A stretch of 7,668 bases of DNA from Paracoccaceae bacterium (GTDB taxonomy: Bacteria; Pseudomonadota; Alphaproteobacteria; Rhodobacterales; Rhodobacteraceae): NCBI GenBank assembly GCA_002683355.1, contig NYTF01000033.1, positions 47,424 through 55,091 on the forward strand. Direction: 5' to 3'. The stretch's first letter is position 1. Every line of letters begins with the position of its first letter. Positions 1 through 5,944 of this stretch are shown here, piece by piece. Under the pieces are notes generated by a model, which was given only the letters and a program-made list of their open reading frames with translations, was not told the origin of the DNA and did not search any database. The position numbers and the translations under genes were made by a program.

Positions 1-635
1 CGGGCTTCTAATGCTGGCTTAAGTGTTTTCATGTATTTTAAGGCAGAAGAACCTAAACTAGTCATGCCAACACAAGGTTTTTTTTCTTTTTTTATTTCAA
101 ACGCATTTGCAGCGCCTAAAACCGCTCCAGCTGCCTGACTCAAAGATGCTTCACATATAGAGTTTAAACCATATAAACCACCAGCCCAAAGTATCATTTG
201 GATATCAGGAGCCAAACGGGCTGCTGGTATAAGTGGAGAAAAAGATACCGTAGAAACAATATACTTGGGAACACCTAAAGGAAGTGCAGCACATACATCT
301 AGTGCTAAATCGGTGCCCATTGTGCCACCCAGTATAATAACGCCATCAAACTTGTTATCATTATAGAGTTGTGAAGCTAACAGAGAAGATCCTTTTGCCA
401 TAATCTGCATTGCTTTATTTTCATCACCAGCATTTTTTGCATCATCAATTGTTAAGCCTGATGCTTCCGCAACTTTTTGCTTAGAAATATCTGTTGGTTC
501 AGCTGGATTGCCCAAGACACTAACGTCCATTGTAAGAACATCACCACCTAAATCTATTATTTTTTTTGAAATATAAGACAACTCATCATTTTTAGTATCG
601 TAGGTTCCAACCACCAAAATTATTTTTTTTGCCAT
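1..635 (-). CDS. Tm-1-like ATP-binding (UPF0261) protein, N-terminal half, cut by left edge
   Basis: This is the first 211 residues of a UPF0261/Tm-1-like protein; the rest lies beyond position 1. The start is an ATG at 635 preceded by a good ribosome site (GGAG about 8 bases upstream on the minus strand). Family hallmarks are visible: VVGTYDTKNDE at residues 8-18, DVSVLGNPAEPTDIS at 37-51, and a glycine-rich GVIILGGTMGTDLA at 98-111, followed by GVPKYIVSTVS (121-131). These resemble the nucleotide-binding half seen in the N-terminal domain of tomato Tm-1. The bacterial family is about 400 residues long and has no settled biochemical role. The gene lies 61 bases downstream of the HAD gene on the same strand and may be co-transcribed with it. 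The last visible residues (MKTLKPALEA, 202-211) match the first residues of the plus-strand fragment at 1555, but the codons differ, so the two are distinct genes. Family assignment is firm; function is unknown. Confidence 0.85.
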   Translation of the reverse strand, partial: MAKKIILVVGTYDTKNDELSYISKKIIDLGGDVLTMDVSVLGNPAEPTDISKQKVAEASGLTIDDAKNAGDENKAMQIMAKGSSLLASQLYNDNKFDGVIILGGTMGTDLALDVCAALPLGVPKYIVSTVSFSPLIPAARLAPDIQMILWAGGLYGLNSICEASLSQAAGAVLGAANAFEIKKEKKPCVGMTSLGSSALKYMKTLKPALEA

Positions 636-696
636 AAATTGCTCCAAATACCCATATTTTTTGTCAAAAAGTGAACTCAACTTAAATTGTTCTTAA

Positions 697-1338
697 TCAC
701 AACCTATCCACTACCTCTTTGTAACTTGCCCTTGGATCTATCACATTAAAATGAATAGTTGATAATCCTATATTTTTTGCCCCATCAATATTTCTTTTTT
801 GATCATCAATAAATAAACAATCTCTAGCTCTAAGGTTTAAGTCCCGCAAACAAGAAATATAAGCATCAGGTGTAGGTTTAAGAATTTTTGTATATGTTGC
901 ATCATGAATAACCTCAAAATCCCTTAAAAAACTGAGTTTTTCTCTAAACTCACTTCCGTAGAACAAATCTAACTCATTAGATAAGATCGCTAATCTTACA
1001 CCTTTTAACTTTGCCGTAACTATTACTTCTAAAAATTCTGGCCTAATAATTGAAGTTGGATCTGCACCCCGAGCAGCTTTGACGAATTCAGACATTTGAG
1101 ACCATTTAATGTTGACCAACTTTGCAACTTCTTTAGTTCTTACTAACCAATAATCCCTTTCTGATATTTCTTCAGCTTGCATTGATTCCCACAGCTTATC
1201 ATTTTTAGGGTCAAAAGGACCACGCCATTTAAGAGTGCCAGGAGGGAGACCCAACGCTATTTCAGTTAAATGATGCGTTTCAAATAAGGTTTTGGAGATT
1301 ACCCCCCCAAAATCAAATATTATAGCCTTAGAATTCAT
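697..1338 (-). CDS. HAD-superfamily hydrolase, subfamily IA-like (phosphatase)
   Basis: A 213-residue haloacid-dehalogenase fold protein, probably a small cytoplasmic phosphatase; the substrate cannot be read from sequence. Motif I is IIFDFGGV (residues 6-13) with nucleophile Asp9; motif II is LAILSNE with Ser120; motif III is Lys154 in LKPTPDAY; motif IV is FIDDQKRN with Asp178 and Asp179. Residues of about 15-95 are predicted helical and fit a C1 cap. The Asp usually found two residues after the nucleophile is Gly11, as in YihX/epoxide-hydrolase-N-like HADs, which can still be active phosphatases. I chose the ATG at 1338 because AAAGG lies about 7 bases upstream; an in-frame TTG at 1362 would add 8 residues and would place that ribosome site inside the coding region. 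It sits between the thiolase fragment (90-base gap) and the UPF0261 N-terminal half, all on the minus strand. The length is normal for the family. Confidence 0.85.
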   Translation of the reverse strand: MNSKAIIFDFGGVISKTLFETHHLTEIALGLPPGTLKWRGPFDPKNDKLWESMQAEEISERDYWLVRTKEVAKLVNIKWSQMSEFVKAARGADPTSIIRPEFLEVIVTAKLKGVRLAILSNELDLFYGSEFREKLSFLRDFEVIHDATYTKILKPTPDAYISCLRDLNLRARDCLFIDDQKRNIDGAKNIGLSTIHFNVIDPRASYKEVVDRL

Positions 1339-1428
1339 AGATTTACCTTTTTCAAACGACAAGACATTAAAAACTTAAAATGTAGTTTTCAGATTAACAA
1401 GTGACCAAATAGAAAACACCTAAGTAAA

Positions 1429-1554
1429 TTAAGTTACTTCCACTACAATCGCTGCAGCGGTGTCACCTGCAGCACAACCTGTAAATAGCCCATAACCACC
1501 ACCCTTCATTTCGAGCTCCTCGATCAATTCGATCACTAAACGCATACCAGTTGC
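1429..1554 (-). pseudogene. C-terminal 41 residues of a thiolase-family acetyltransferase, 5' end missing at junction
   Basis: Read on the minus strand, 1554-1432 encodes ATGMRLVIELIEELEMKGG (first 19 of 41 residues), continues GYGLFTGCAAGDTAAAIVVEVT, and stops with TAA at 1429-1431. ATGMRL followed by a helix and a GG-YGLFTGCAAG strand-turn is the end of thiolase-family acetyl-CoA acetyltransferases, where ATG normally follows HPxG. The C-terminal Cys (in GCAAGD) sits where thiolases carry their second catalytic cysteine, though the usual CxGGG is CAAGD here. About 350 residues that should precede this are absent: just upstream the minus strand is the complement of the plus-strand UPF0261 fragment. 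It therefore cannot encode a working enzyme as drawn. The identification rests on a short stretch but the pattern is characteristic. Confidence 0.7.
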
Positions 1555-1623
1555 ATGAAAAAATTAAAACCTGCTCTAGAAGCTCGTGGTTTTGAAGTAG
1601 CAATATTTCATGCAACTGGTATG
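1543..1623. repeat. 18-bp perfect inverted repeat spanning the gene-fragment junction
   Basis: The left arm is 1543-1560 (CATACCAGTTGCATGAAA) and the right arm is 1606-1623 (TTTCATGCAACTGGTATG), with a 45-base spacer. The right arm lies in frame in the UPF0261 fragment and encodes FHATGM, which is expected for that family. The left arm on the minus strand also encodes FHATGM, running directly into the thiolase fragment; only ATGM is expected from a thiolase. The bases flanking the arms on both sides do not pair. This is not a terminator (coding spacer, no T-run). It marks the novel joint between the two truncated genes and could be the product of fold-back copying. Confidence 0.9.
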
Positions 1624-2187
1624 GGTGGAATGGCTTTTGAACAAATTGCCAAGCAAGGAAAATTTGTTTGTGTTATGGATTTTGCTTTGCCAGAGCTCGG
1701 AAACCTACTAGCTGGATCAGTAATAAATGGCGGTGAAGACCGAATGTTAAGTGCAGGTGTAGCAAATATTCCTCAAATTATTGCTCCTGGATGTATTGAC
1801 TTAATTGATTTTGCTGGTTGGCAAAAGATTCCCAAGAAATATTCAGATCGACCTTTCCATGAACACAACCGACTAATTAAATCTTCCGCTTTAAATACAG
1901 AAGAAAGACGAGAAACGGCTTGGGAAATAAATATTCGATTAAAAAAGTCTCAGGCTCCTGTGCATGTAATCCTACCTTTGAGAGGAATTGAAGAATGGGA
2001 CAAAATAGATGGCCCTGCTTATGATCCTGATGGCTTAGGTGCGTTTATGAACGAGATGAAAAACTCAATAAAGGAACCCATTGGTGTTACAGAAATTGAT
2101 AACCATATTAATGATGAAGAATTTTCACTAACAGTCATGAAAATCTTTGACAACTGGGTGGAGCAAGGAATAGTCTTGAACAAATGA
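1555..2187 (+). CDS. Tm-1-like (UPF0261) protein, C-terminal half, 5'-truncated
   Basis: This open frame of 210 codons is the C-terminal half of a UPF0261 protein. The ATG at 1555 is probably an internal methionine: the paralogue at the left edge has the equivalent Met at residue 202, and no ribosome site precedes 1555. Hallmarks are FHATGMGGMAFEQ (residues 18-30), MDFALPELGN (41-50), IIAPGCIDLIDF (75-86), VHVILPLRGIEEWD (137-150) and DNHINDEEF near residue 182-190, all typical of the family C-terminal domain. If joined to about 201 missing residues the protein would reach about 411, the normal length. Immediately upstream the DNA belongs to a thiolase gene on the other strand, so the N-terminal half is lost at the junction. 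The stop overlaps the next start (ATGA at 2184-2187), indicating translational coupling to the flavoenzyme and a functional link in the intact operon. Function is unknown. Confidence 0.85.
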   Translation: MKKLKPALEARGFEVAIFHATGMGGMAFEQIAKQGKFVCVMDFALPELGNLLAGSVINGGEDRMLSAGVANIPQIIAPGCIDLIDFAGWQKIPKKYSDRPFHEHNRLIKSSALNTEERRETAWEINIRLKKSQAPVHVILPLRGIEEWDKIDGPAYDPDGLGAFMNEMKNSIKEPIGVTEIDNHINDEEFSLTVMKIFDNWVEQGIVLNK

Positions 2188-4220
2188 CAACCACTTCACC
2201 ATATGACATTTTATTTACCCCAATAAAAATTGGTCCTGTCACAGCCCCAAATCGTTTTTTTGCTTCACCACACTCTACAGGGCACGGTTGGACTGAACCA
2301 AATGGAGCAATCGCTCTAAGGGCCATGAAAGCTGAAGGTGGATGGGGAACAGTGGCAGTCGGTTTGACAGAAATTTCTCCAAATTCAGATTATGCCAATC
2401 ATCCAATGGAACGCATATGGGACAATAGTGATTTGCCCCGCCATATATCGCAAGTAAATGCCATAAAAAAACATGGCGCCTTGGCTGCTATTGAACTTGG
2501 ACACGGTGGAATGCAAAGTAGAAATCTAACAACTGGCCTTCCAATCGTTGGCCCTTCAAATTTACCCGCATTAAGGCCTGAAATTCCGAGTCAAAGTCAG
2601 GAAATGGATCTTTCAGACATTCATTTATTTAGAAACCAGCATAAAGAAGCAGTGAAACGAAGTGTTGAAGCAGGCTATGACATAATTTACGTTTATGCAG
2701 CACATGGTTTGTCTATTTTGAACCACTTTTTATCAATCAATACTAACAAACGCTCTGATCAATATGGAGGCACTTTTTCTAATCGCATACGACTGCTTCA
2801 AGAAGTGTTAGAAGATACACTGGATACTGTTAATGGTAAATGTGCGGTTGCTTTAAGATTTGGTGTAGCAGAGCCAGACAAACTCAATGGTTTGTGTCAT
2901 AACGGGGAAGGTCGTGATGTAGTTGAAGCTCTCTCTGAACTTCCTGACTTATGGGATGTTAATCTCTCTGGATGGCCAAAAGACAGCCAATCTGCAAGAT
3001 TTACACAAGAAGGATATCAGCAAAATTATACAAGCTTTGTAAAATCACTAACCACAAAACCAGTTGTTGGTGTTGGCCGTTTTACTTCACCGGATCTCAT
3101 GGTCTCTGTAATTAAAAAGAAACAATTAGATCTAATTGGTGGGGCACGGCCATCTATTGCAGACCCATTCCTTCCAAGTAAAATAAAAGATAATTCAATC
3201 GAAAACATTCGAGAATGTATTGGATGCAATGTTTGTGTAAGTATGGACGCTTACGGTGTGCCAGTAAAATGCACTCAAAATCCCACGATCAGTGAGGAAT
3301 GGCGAAAAGATTGGCATCCTGAAACACCTCCAATTACAAATAGTAGAGAGTCTCATCTAATAATTGGTGCAGGACCAGCAGGTTTAGAATGCGGCTTAAC
3401 TTTAGCAAATGCTGGGCACAAAGTGACTATTGCTGAGGCAAGAGATGAACCAGGCGGGAGAGTAACCAAAGAAGGAAACTTACCAGGCTTATCATCTTGG
3501 CTTCGTGTAAGGGATTACAGGGTTTACCAGCTGTCACAGAAAAATGACACGCAGTTATATTTGTCAAGCAAAATGACTGTTAATGACATCATCGAATTCG
3601 AATCTGATACAGTATCAATTGCAACAGGGGCTAAGTGGAGAAATGACTGGATTGGTTCGACTAATTTTGAAGAAATAAAAACAAAAAGCCATAATTTAAT
3701 AACCCCTGACGATATTATGTCAAATAAAACATCAAATATATCACCATCAAGTTTTATTGTTTATGATGACGATCATTATTATATGGCGAGCGTAATAACA
3801 GAGAAATTATTAAAGGATGGACACTCAGTTACTTACGTAACACCCCTTCCAACAATTTCTACATGGACCCAGTATACACTAGAACAAGTAGCAATTACTG
3901 AAAAACTGCGATCATTAGGGGCTAATTTTATACTGAATTGTAAAATGACTCAAAATCAAGGCTTTTTAAATTTAATTGATAATAAGAATTTTGAAATTAA
4001 TATAAAAAATCTTGTTTTTGTGGGAGCAAAAAGTTCAAATGACGAATTATTTCGTGACAAAAAATTAATGAACTCAATTAAAAATATTTTTTTAACAGGT
4101 GATTGCTTAGCGCCAAGAACTATTCAAGCAGCTGTGTTATCAGGCCATCAGGTTGCCAGGGATATCTTAAATCGGGAAAATAAACCAAAGCCTTTAAAGC
4201 GCGAACAAACAATACATTAA
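2184..4220 (+). CDS. Trimethylamine dehydrogenase-like FMN/4Fe-4S/ADP-binding oxidoreductase
   Basis: A 678-residue member of the TMADH/dimethylamine dehydrogenase/DgcA/StcD group of old-yellow-enzyme fusions, cytoplasmic and probably an amine oxidase or N-demethylase. Domains in order: FMN TIM barrel (about 1-340), 4Fe-4S cluster with Cys345, 348, 351 and 363 in CIGCNVC...KCTQNP, then a dinucleotide-binding domain starting at GAGPAG (395-400) and a final segment with TGDCLAPRTIQAA. Compared with TMADH from memory, catalytic Tyr171, His174 and Asp267 are conserved, as is Trp264. TMADH Cys30, which links FMN covalently, is Ser31 here; Tyr60 of the substrate bowl is Leu61 and Trp355 is Asp355. 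FMN is thus probably non-covalent and the substrate differs from trimethylamine. It is about 50 residues shorter than TMADH, mainly in the last third. The start overlaps the preceding UPF0261 stop. 2,4-dienoyl-CoA reductases share the architecture but the cluster region fits TMADH better. Confidence 0.9.
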   Translation: MTTTSPYDILFTPIKIGPVTAPNRFFASPHSTGHGWTEPNGAIALRAMKAEGGWGTVAVGLTEISPNSDYANHPMERIWDNSDLPRHISQVNAIKKHGALAAIELGHGGMQSRNLTTGLPIVGPSNLPALRPEIPSQSQEMDLSDIHLFRNQHKEAVKRSVEAGYDIIYVYAAHGLSILNHFLSINTNKRSDQYGGTFSNRIRLLQEVLEDTLDTVNGKCAVALRFGVAEPDKLNGLCHNGEGRDVVEALSELPDLWDVNLSGWPKDSQSARFTQEGYQQNYTSFVKSLTTKPVVGVGRFTSPDLMVSVIKKKQLDLIGGARPSIADPFLPSKIKDNSIENIRECIGCNVCVSMDAYGVPVKCTQNPTISEEWRKDWHPETPPITNSRESHLIIGAGPAGLECGLTLANAGHKVTIAEARDEPGGRVTKEGNLPGLSSWLRVRDYRVYQLSQKNDTQLYLSSKMTVNDIIEFESDTVSIATGAKWRNDWIGSTNFEEIKTKSHNLITPDDIMSNKTSNISPSSFIVYDDDHYYMASVITEKLLKDGHSVTYVTPLPTISTWTQYTLEQVAITEKLRSLGANFILNCKMTQNQGFLNLIDNKNFEINIKNLVFVGAKSSNDELFRDKKLMNSIKNIFLTGDCLAPRTIQAAVLSGHQVARDILNRENKPKPLKREQTIH

Positions 4221-4235
4221 TTAATTTAAATTCTG

Positions 4236-4263
4236 TTTACATAATAATTATCAAAATATACGT
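4236..4263 (+). promoter_or_regulatory. Possible sigma-70-type promoter for the transporter operon
   Basis: TTTACA at 4236-4241 is followed after 16 bases by TATACG at 4258-4263, a 5/6 match to a -35 box and a 4/6 match to a -10 box. A transcript would start near 4270, right at the palindrome at 4272-4291, leaving a leader of about 140 bases before the binding-protein gene. An alternative -35-like TTGACT at 4321 has no convincing -10 box. In AT-rich DNA such matches are common, so this is tentative. Confidence 0.3.
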
Positions 4264-4271
4264 TGAAGATA

Positions 4272-4291
4272 TTATTTAACATGTTAAATAA
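4272..4291. promoter_or_regulatory. 20-bp perfect palindrome, candidate operator
   Basis: TTATTTAACATGTTAAATAA is a perfect 20-base palindrome (10-bp half sites, no spacer) located 51 bases after the flavoenzyme stop and 122 bases before the binding-protein start. It has almost no G+C and no following T-run, so it is a poor terminator. Its two-fold symmetry fits binding by a dimeric repressor, and it lies where transcription would begin from the weak promoter at 4236-4263. No regulator gene is visible in the window. Confidence 0.5.
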
Positions 4292-4412
4292 CCACGGTAT
4301 TAGACAAAAGGAAAAACAATTTGACTCTTAATCTACATTTTGGCACCTTTTTTTTACGCCGCGTCATTTTGGAAGATTTCAAAAAATCAAAAATACATAA
4401 CAGGGGAAAAAA

Positions 4413-5354
4413 ATGAAAAAAATATTTTTAACTATTGCCACACTAACACTAGCAATAACTGGATTTATAAATCCAACATTCGCAGAATACCCAGAAAAAC
4501 CAGTGACTTTTATTGTTCCCTGGCCTCCAGGTGATCTAGAAGATATTTTAACACGAATGATAGCAGAAGATTTTCAAGCAGAATATGGTGTTGCAGCAGC
4601 TGTTGTAAACAAACCTGGTGGAGGTGGCGGGCCATTTCCTGGAGCAATAGAGGTAGCAAATGCGCCTGCGGACGGCTACACTATTGGATCATTTGTTATT
4701 GGTGTACCAGTGCTGGGACATCAAATTGGTATCGAGGAGTTAGCTCCAGCAAAATTTGATCCACTTGGTATTTTCGTGACATATCCATTTGTAATTGCGA
4801 CAAGCCCTGATGCCCCTTATCAAACAATGGCTGAATTGGCTTCATACGCAAAAACAAATGACGTTTCCTTAGGGCACTTTGGAGCACCACTAATACCGAC
4901 TAAGATAACCTTAGCTGTTGCAAAGAAAATGGACTTCAACTTCGCTTCTGACGCAGCTTTTGATATGCTGGATTGCAACAGCCTTGCTTCAGGTGATGCA
5001 GATGTAATAAACACAACATTAGCACTTTTATTACCATGTTTAGACAATGTGACTGTTTTAGCATCTGTCACAGGGTCACGTATTAGTCTTACACCAGATG
5101 CACCTACAGTAATGGAAATCGAGCCATCCTTAACATCCAACCTCTGGAATGGCCTTTTTGTTCACAAAGATACACCTCAAGATGTTAGAGATAAAATTAT
5201 TGCTGTTGCATCTAAAACAGTAATGAGTGAGCGAGCGCAAGAAGTAGCAACCAACACAGGAGCTCAAATCTACTGGATGGGTGCAGAGGAATCCGCAGCA
5301 ATGGTGGCTGCAGATATTGCTCAAGCGGCGTATGTGAATAGCTTACTAGAATAA
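4413..5354 (+). CDS. TTT transporter periplasmic substrate-binding protein (TctC/Bug family)
   Basis: A 313-residue extracytoplasmic solute receptor for a tripartite tricarboxylate transporter. Residues 1-24 form a Sec signal peptide: MKKIF, a hydrophobic core, then a PTFA/E cleavage site. The mature start EYPEKPVTFIVPWPPG is the classic Bug/TctC opening, followed by VVNKPGGGGG (64-73) and APADGYTIG (84-92), both standard family blocks. The first ligand loop reads PPGDLEDILTR rather than the usual PPGG(T/S)xD, so the pocket may be unusual. Cys188 and Cys209 are the only cysteines I see in the mature part and could pair in the periplasm. Length is slightly below the usual 320-330. The start is secure: AGGGG lies about 7 bases upstream of ATG. 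It heads the transporter genes, and a hairpin at 5369-5401 follows it, which could raise its level above the membrane subunits. Ligand unknown; carboxylates are typical. Confidence 0.92.
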   Translation: MKKIFLTIATLTLAITGFINPTFAEYPEKPVTFIVPWPPGDLEDILTRMIAEDFQAEYGVAAAVVNKPGGGGGPFPGAIEVANAPADGYTIGSFVIGVPVLGHQIGIEELAPAKFDPLGIFVTYPFVIATSPDAPYQTMAELASYAKTNDVSLGHFGAPLIPTKITLAVAKKMDFNFASDAAFDMLDCNSLASGDADVINTTLALLLPCLDNVTVLASVTGSRISLTPDAPTVMEIEPSLTSNLWNGLFVHKDTPQDVRDKIIAVASKTVMSERAQEVATNTGAQIYWMGAEESAAMVAADIAQAAYVNSLLE

Positions 5355-5368
5355 TCAATTAATACATC

Positions 5369-5401
5369 TTTTAAGAGGCTGAAATTTTCAGCCTCTTAAA
5401 A
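5369..5401. terminator. Intercistronic hairpin between binding-protein and TctB-type genes (attenuator or mRNA stabiliser)
   Basis: The arms TTTTAAGAGGCTGAAA (5369-5384) and TTTCAGCCTCTTAAAA (5386-5401) are perfectly complementary over 16 bases, with a one-base centre, so the real loop would open within the A/T-rich middle. The GC-rich core is GAGGCTG/CAGCCTC. It starts 14 bases after the binding-protein stop. The downstream side is A-rich rather than T-rich on either strand, so it is not a textbook intrinsic terminator. A 3'-end stabilising or partial-termination hairpin that favours the binding protein over membrane subunits is more likely. Confidence 0.7.
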
Positions 5402-5410
5402 ACAATTAGT

Positions 5411-5932
5411 GTGAATATCAAAACAATGAAAAATATAAAATCAGGTGAATTGCTATTTGCATTAATATTTTTCATAACTTCAGCGTTTTTGATTAGCCAA
5501 TTACCCGATCAAGTTAAGTGGTTTAAAAACACCAAAATCACATCCCAACCAGCTTTATGGTGCTCAATCGGTTTAATAGGAATGACAGTTTTTGGGTTTG
5601 TACACCTGATACTTAATATTAGGTTAAATAATCTGACCAAAGATTTAAAAGAAGGTTTTATTTGGGTAAGATCAATAGAATTTGCCTTATGGTTTCTTCT
5701 GTATGTGGTGTTGGTTCAATATATTGGCTACTTATTCGCGACATGCATTATTGCGTTTTGTTTGTCATATCGCGTTGGCTATCGAAAAAAAACAATGTTA
5801 TTATCCTCCGTTCTTACAGCTCTATCTATCGTACTGGTTTTTAAAACCTTTTTAGAAGTAAAAATACCAGGTGGAATTATTTATGAATACCTTCCTGATA
5901 CATTGAGAAACTTTATGATTTTAAATTTTTAG
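5411..5932 (+). CDS. TTT transporter small membrane subunit (TctB family)
   Basis: The small integral membrane protein of the tripartite transporter, 173 residues from GTG at 5411 or 168 from ATG at 5426. Neither start has a clear ribosome site, so the start is undecided; the ATG gives MKNIKSGELLFALIFF, a natural TctB beginning. Hydrophobic segments lie at about residues 13-30, 48-68, 90-123 (probably two helices split near a short polar turn) and 129-147, as expected for the four-helix family. The C-terminal FKTFLEVKIPGGIIYEYLP resembles the conserved end of TctB proteins. It lies between the binding-protein gene and the large subunit, with only 12 bases to the latter. TctB proteins are poorly conserved, so the call leans on topology and context. 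Confidence 0.85.
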   Translation: MNIKTMKNIKSGELLFALIFFITSAFLISQLPDQVKWFKNTKITSQPALWCSIGLIGMTVFGFVHLILNIRLNNLTKDLKEGFIWVRSIEFALWFLLYVVLVQYIGYLFATCIIAFCLSYRVGYRKKTMLLSSVLTALSIVLVFKTFLEVKIPGGIIYEYLPDTLRNFMILNF

Positions 5933-5944
5933 TATGGTAAATTA

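Noticed and set aside
75..100. Long T-rich tract as a terminator or slippage site
   Set aside because: It encodes a lysine/glutamate-rich linker (EIKKEKKP) of the minus-strand UPF0261 protein with the frame intact and no hairpin.
636..696. Promoter for the left UPF0261 gene (TTGACA on the minus strand)
   Set aside because: No acceptable -10 box at 15-19 bases, and the gene can be read from the upstream HAD gene.
1339..1362. Longer HAD start at TTG 1362 adding eight residues
   Set aside because: The ATG at 1338 has AAAGG at good spacing and starts the protein right at motif I, as usual for HADs; the added residues just translate that ribosome site.
1543..1623. Inverted repeat as the ends of an insertion sequence or as a transcription terminator
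   Set aside because: The 45-base spacer is UPF0261 coding sequence, there is no transposase or target duplication, and no T-run follows.
2184..4220. Naming the flavoenzyme trimethylamine dehydrogenase (tmd)
   Set aside because: Two of three aromatic bowl residues and the FMN-linking cysteine are replaced, so the substrate is probably different.
4340..4534. Plus-strand open frame of 64 codons before and across the receptor start
   Set aside because: It overlaps the well-supported receptor gene in another frame, has no ribosome site and a composition unlike a protein.
4820..5140. Minus-strand open frame of 106 codons inside the receptor gene
   Set aside because: Antisense shadow of a clear TctC-type gene; no recognisable motif and no start signal.
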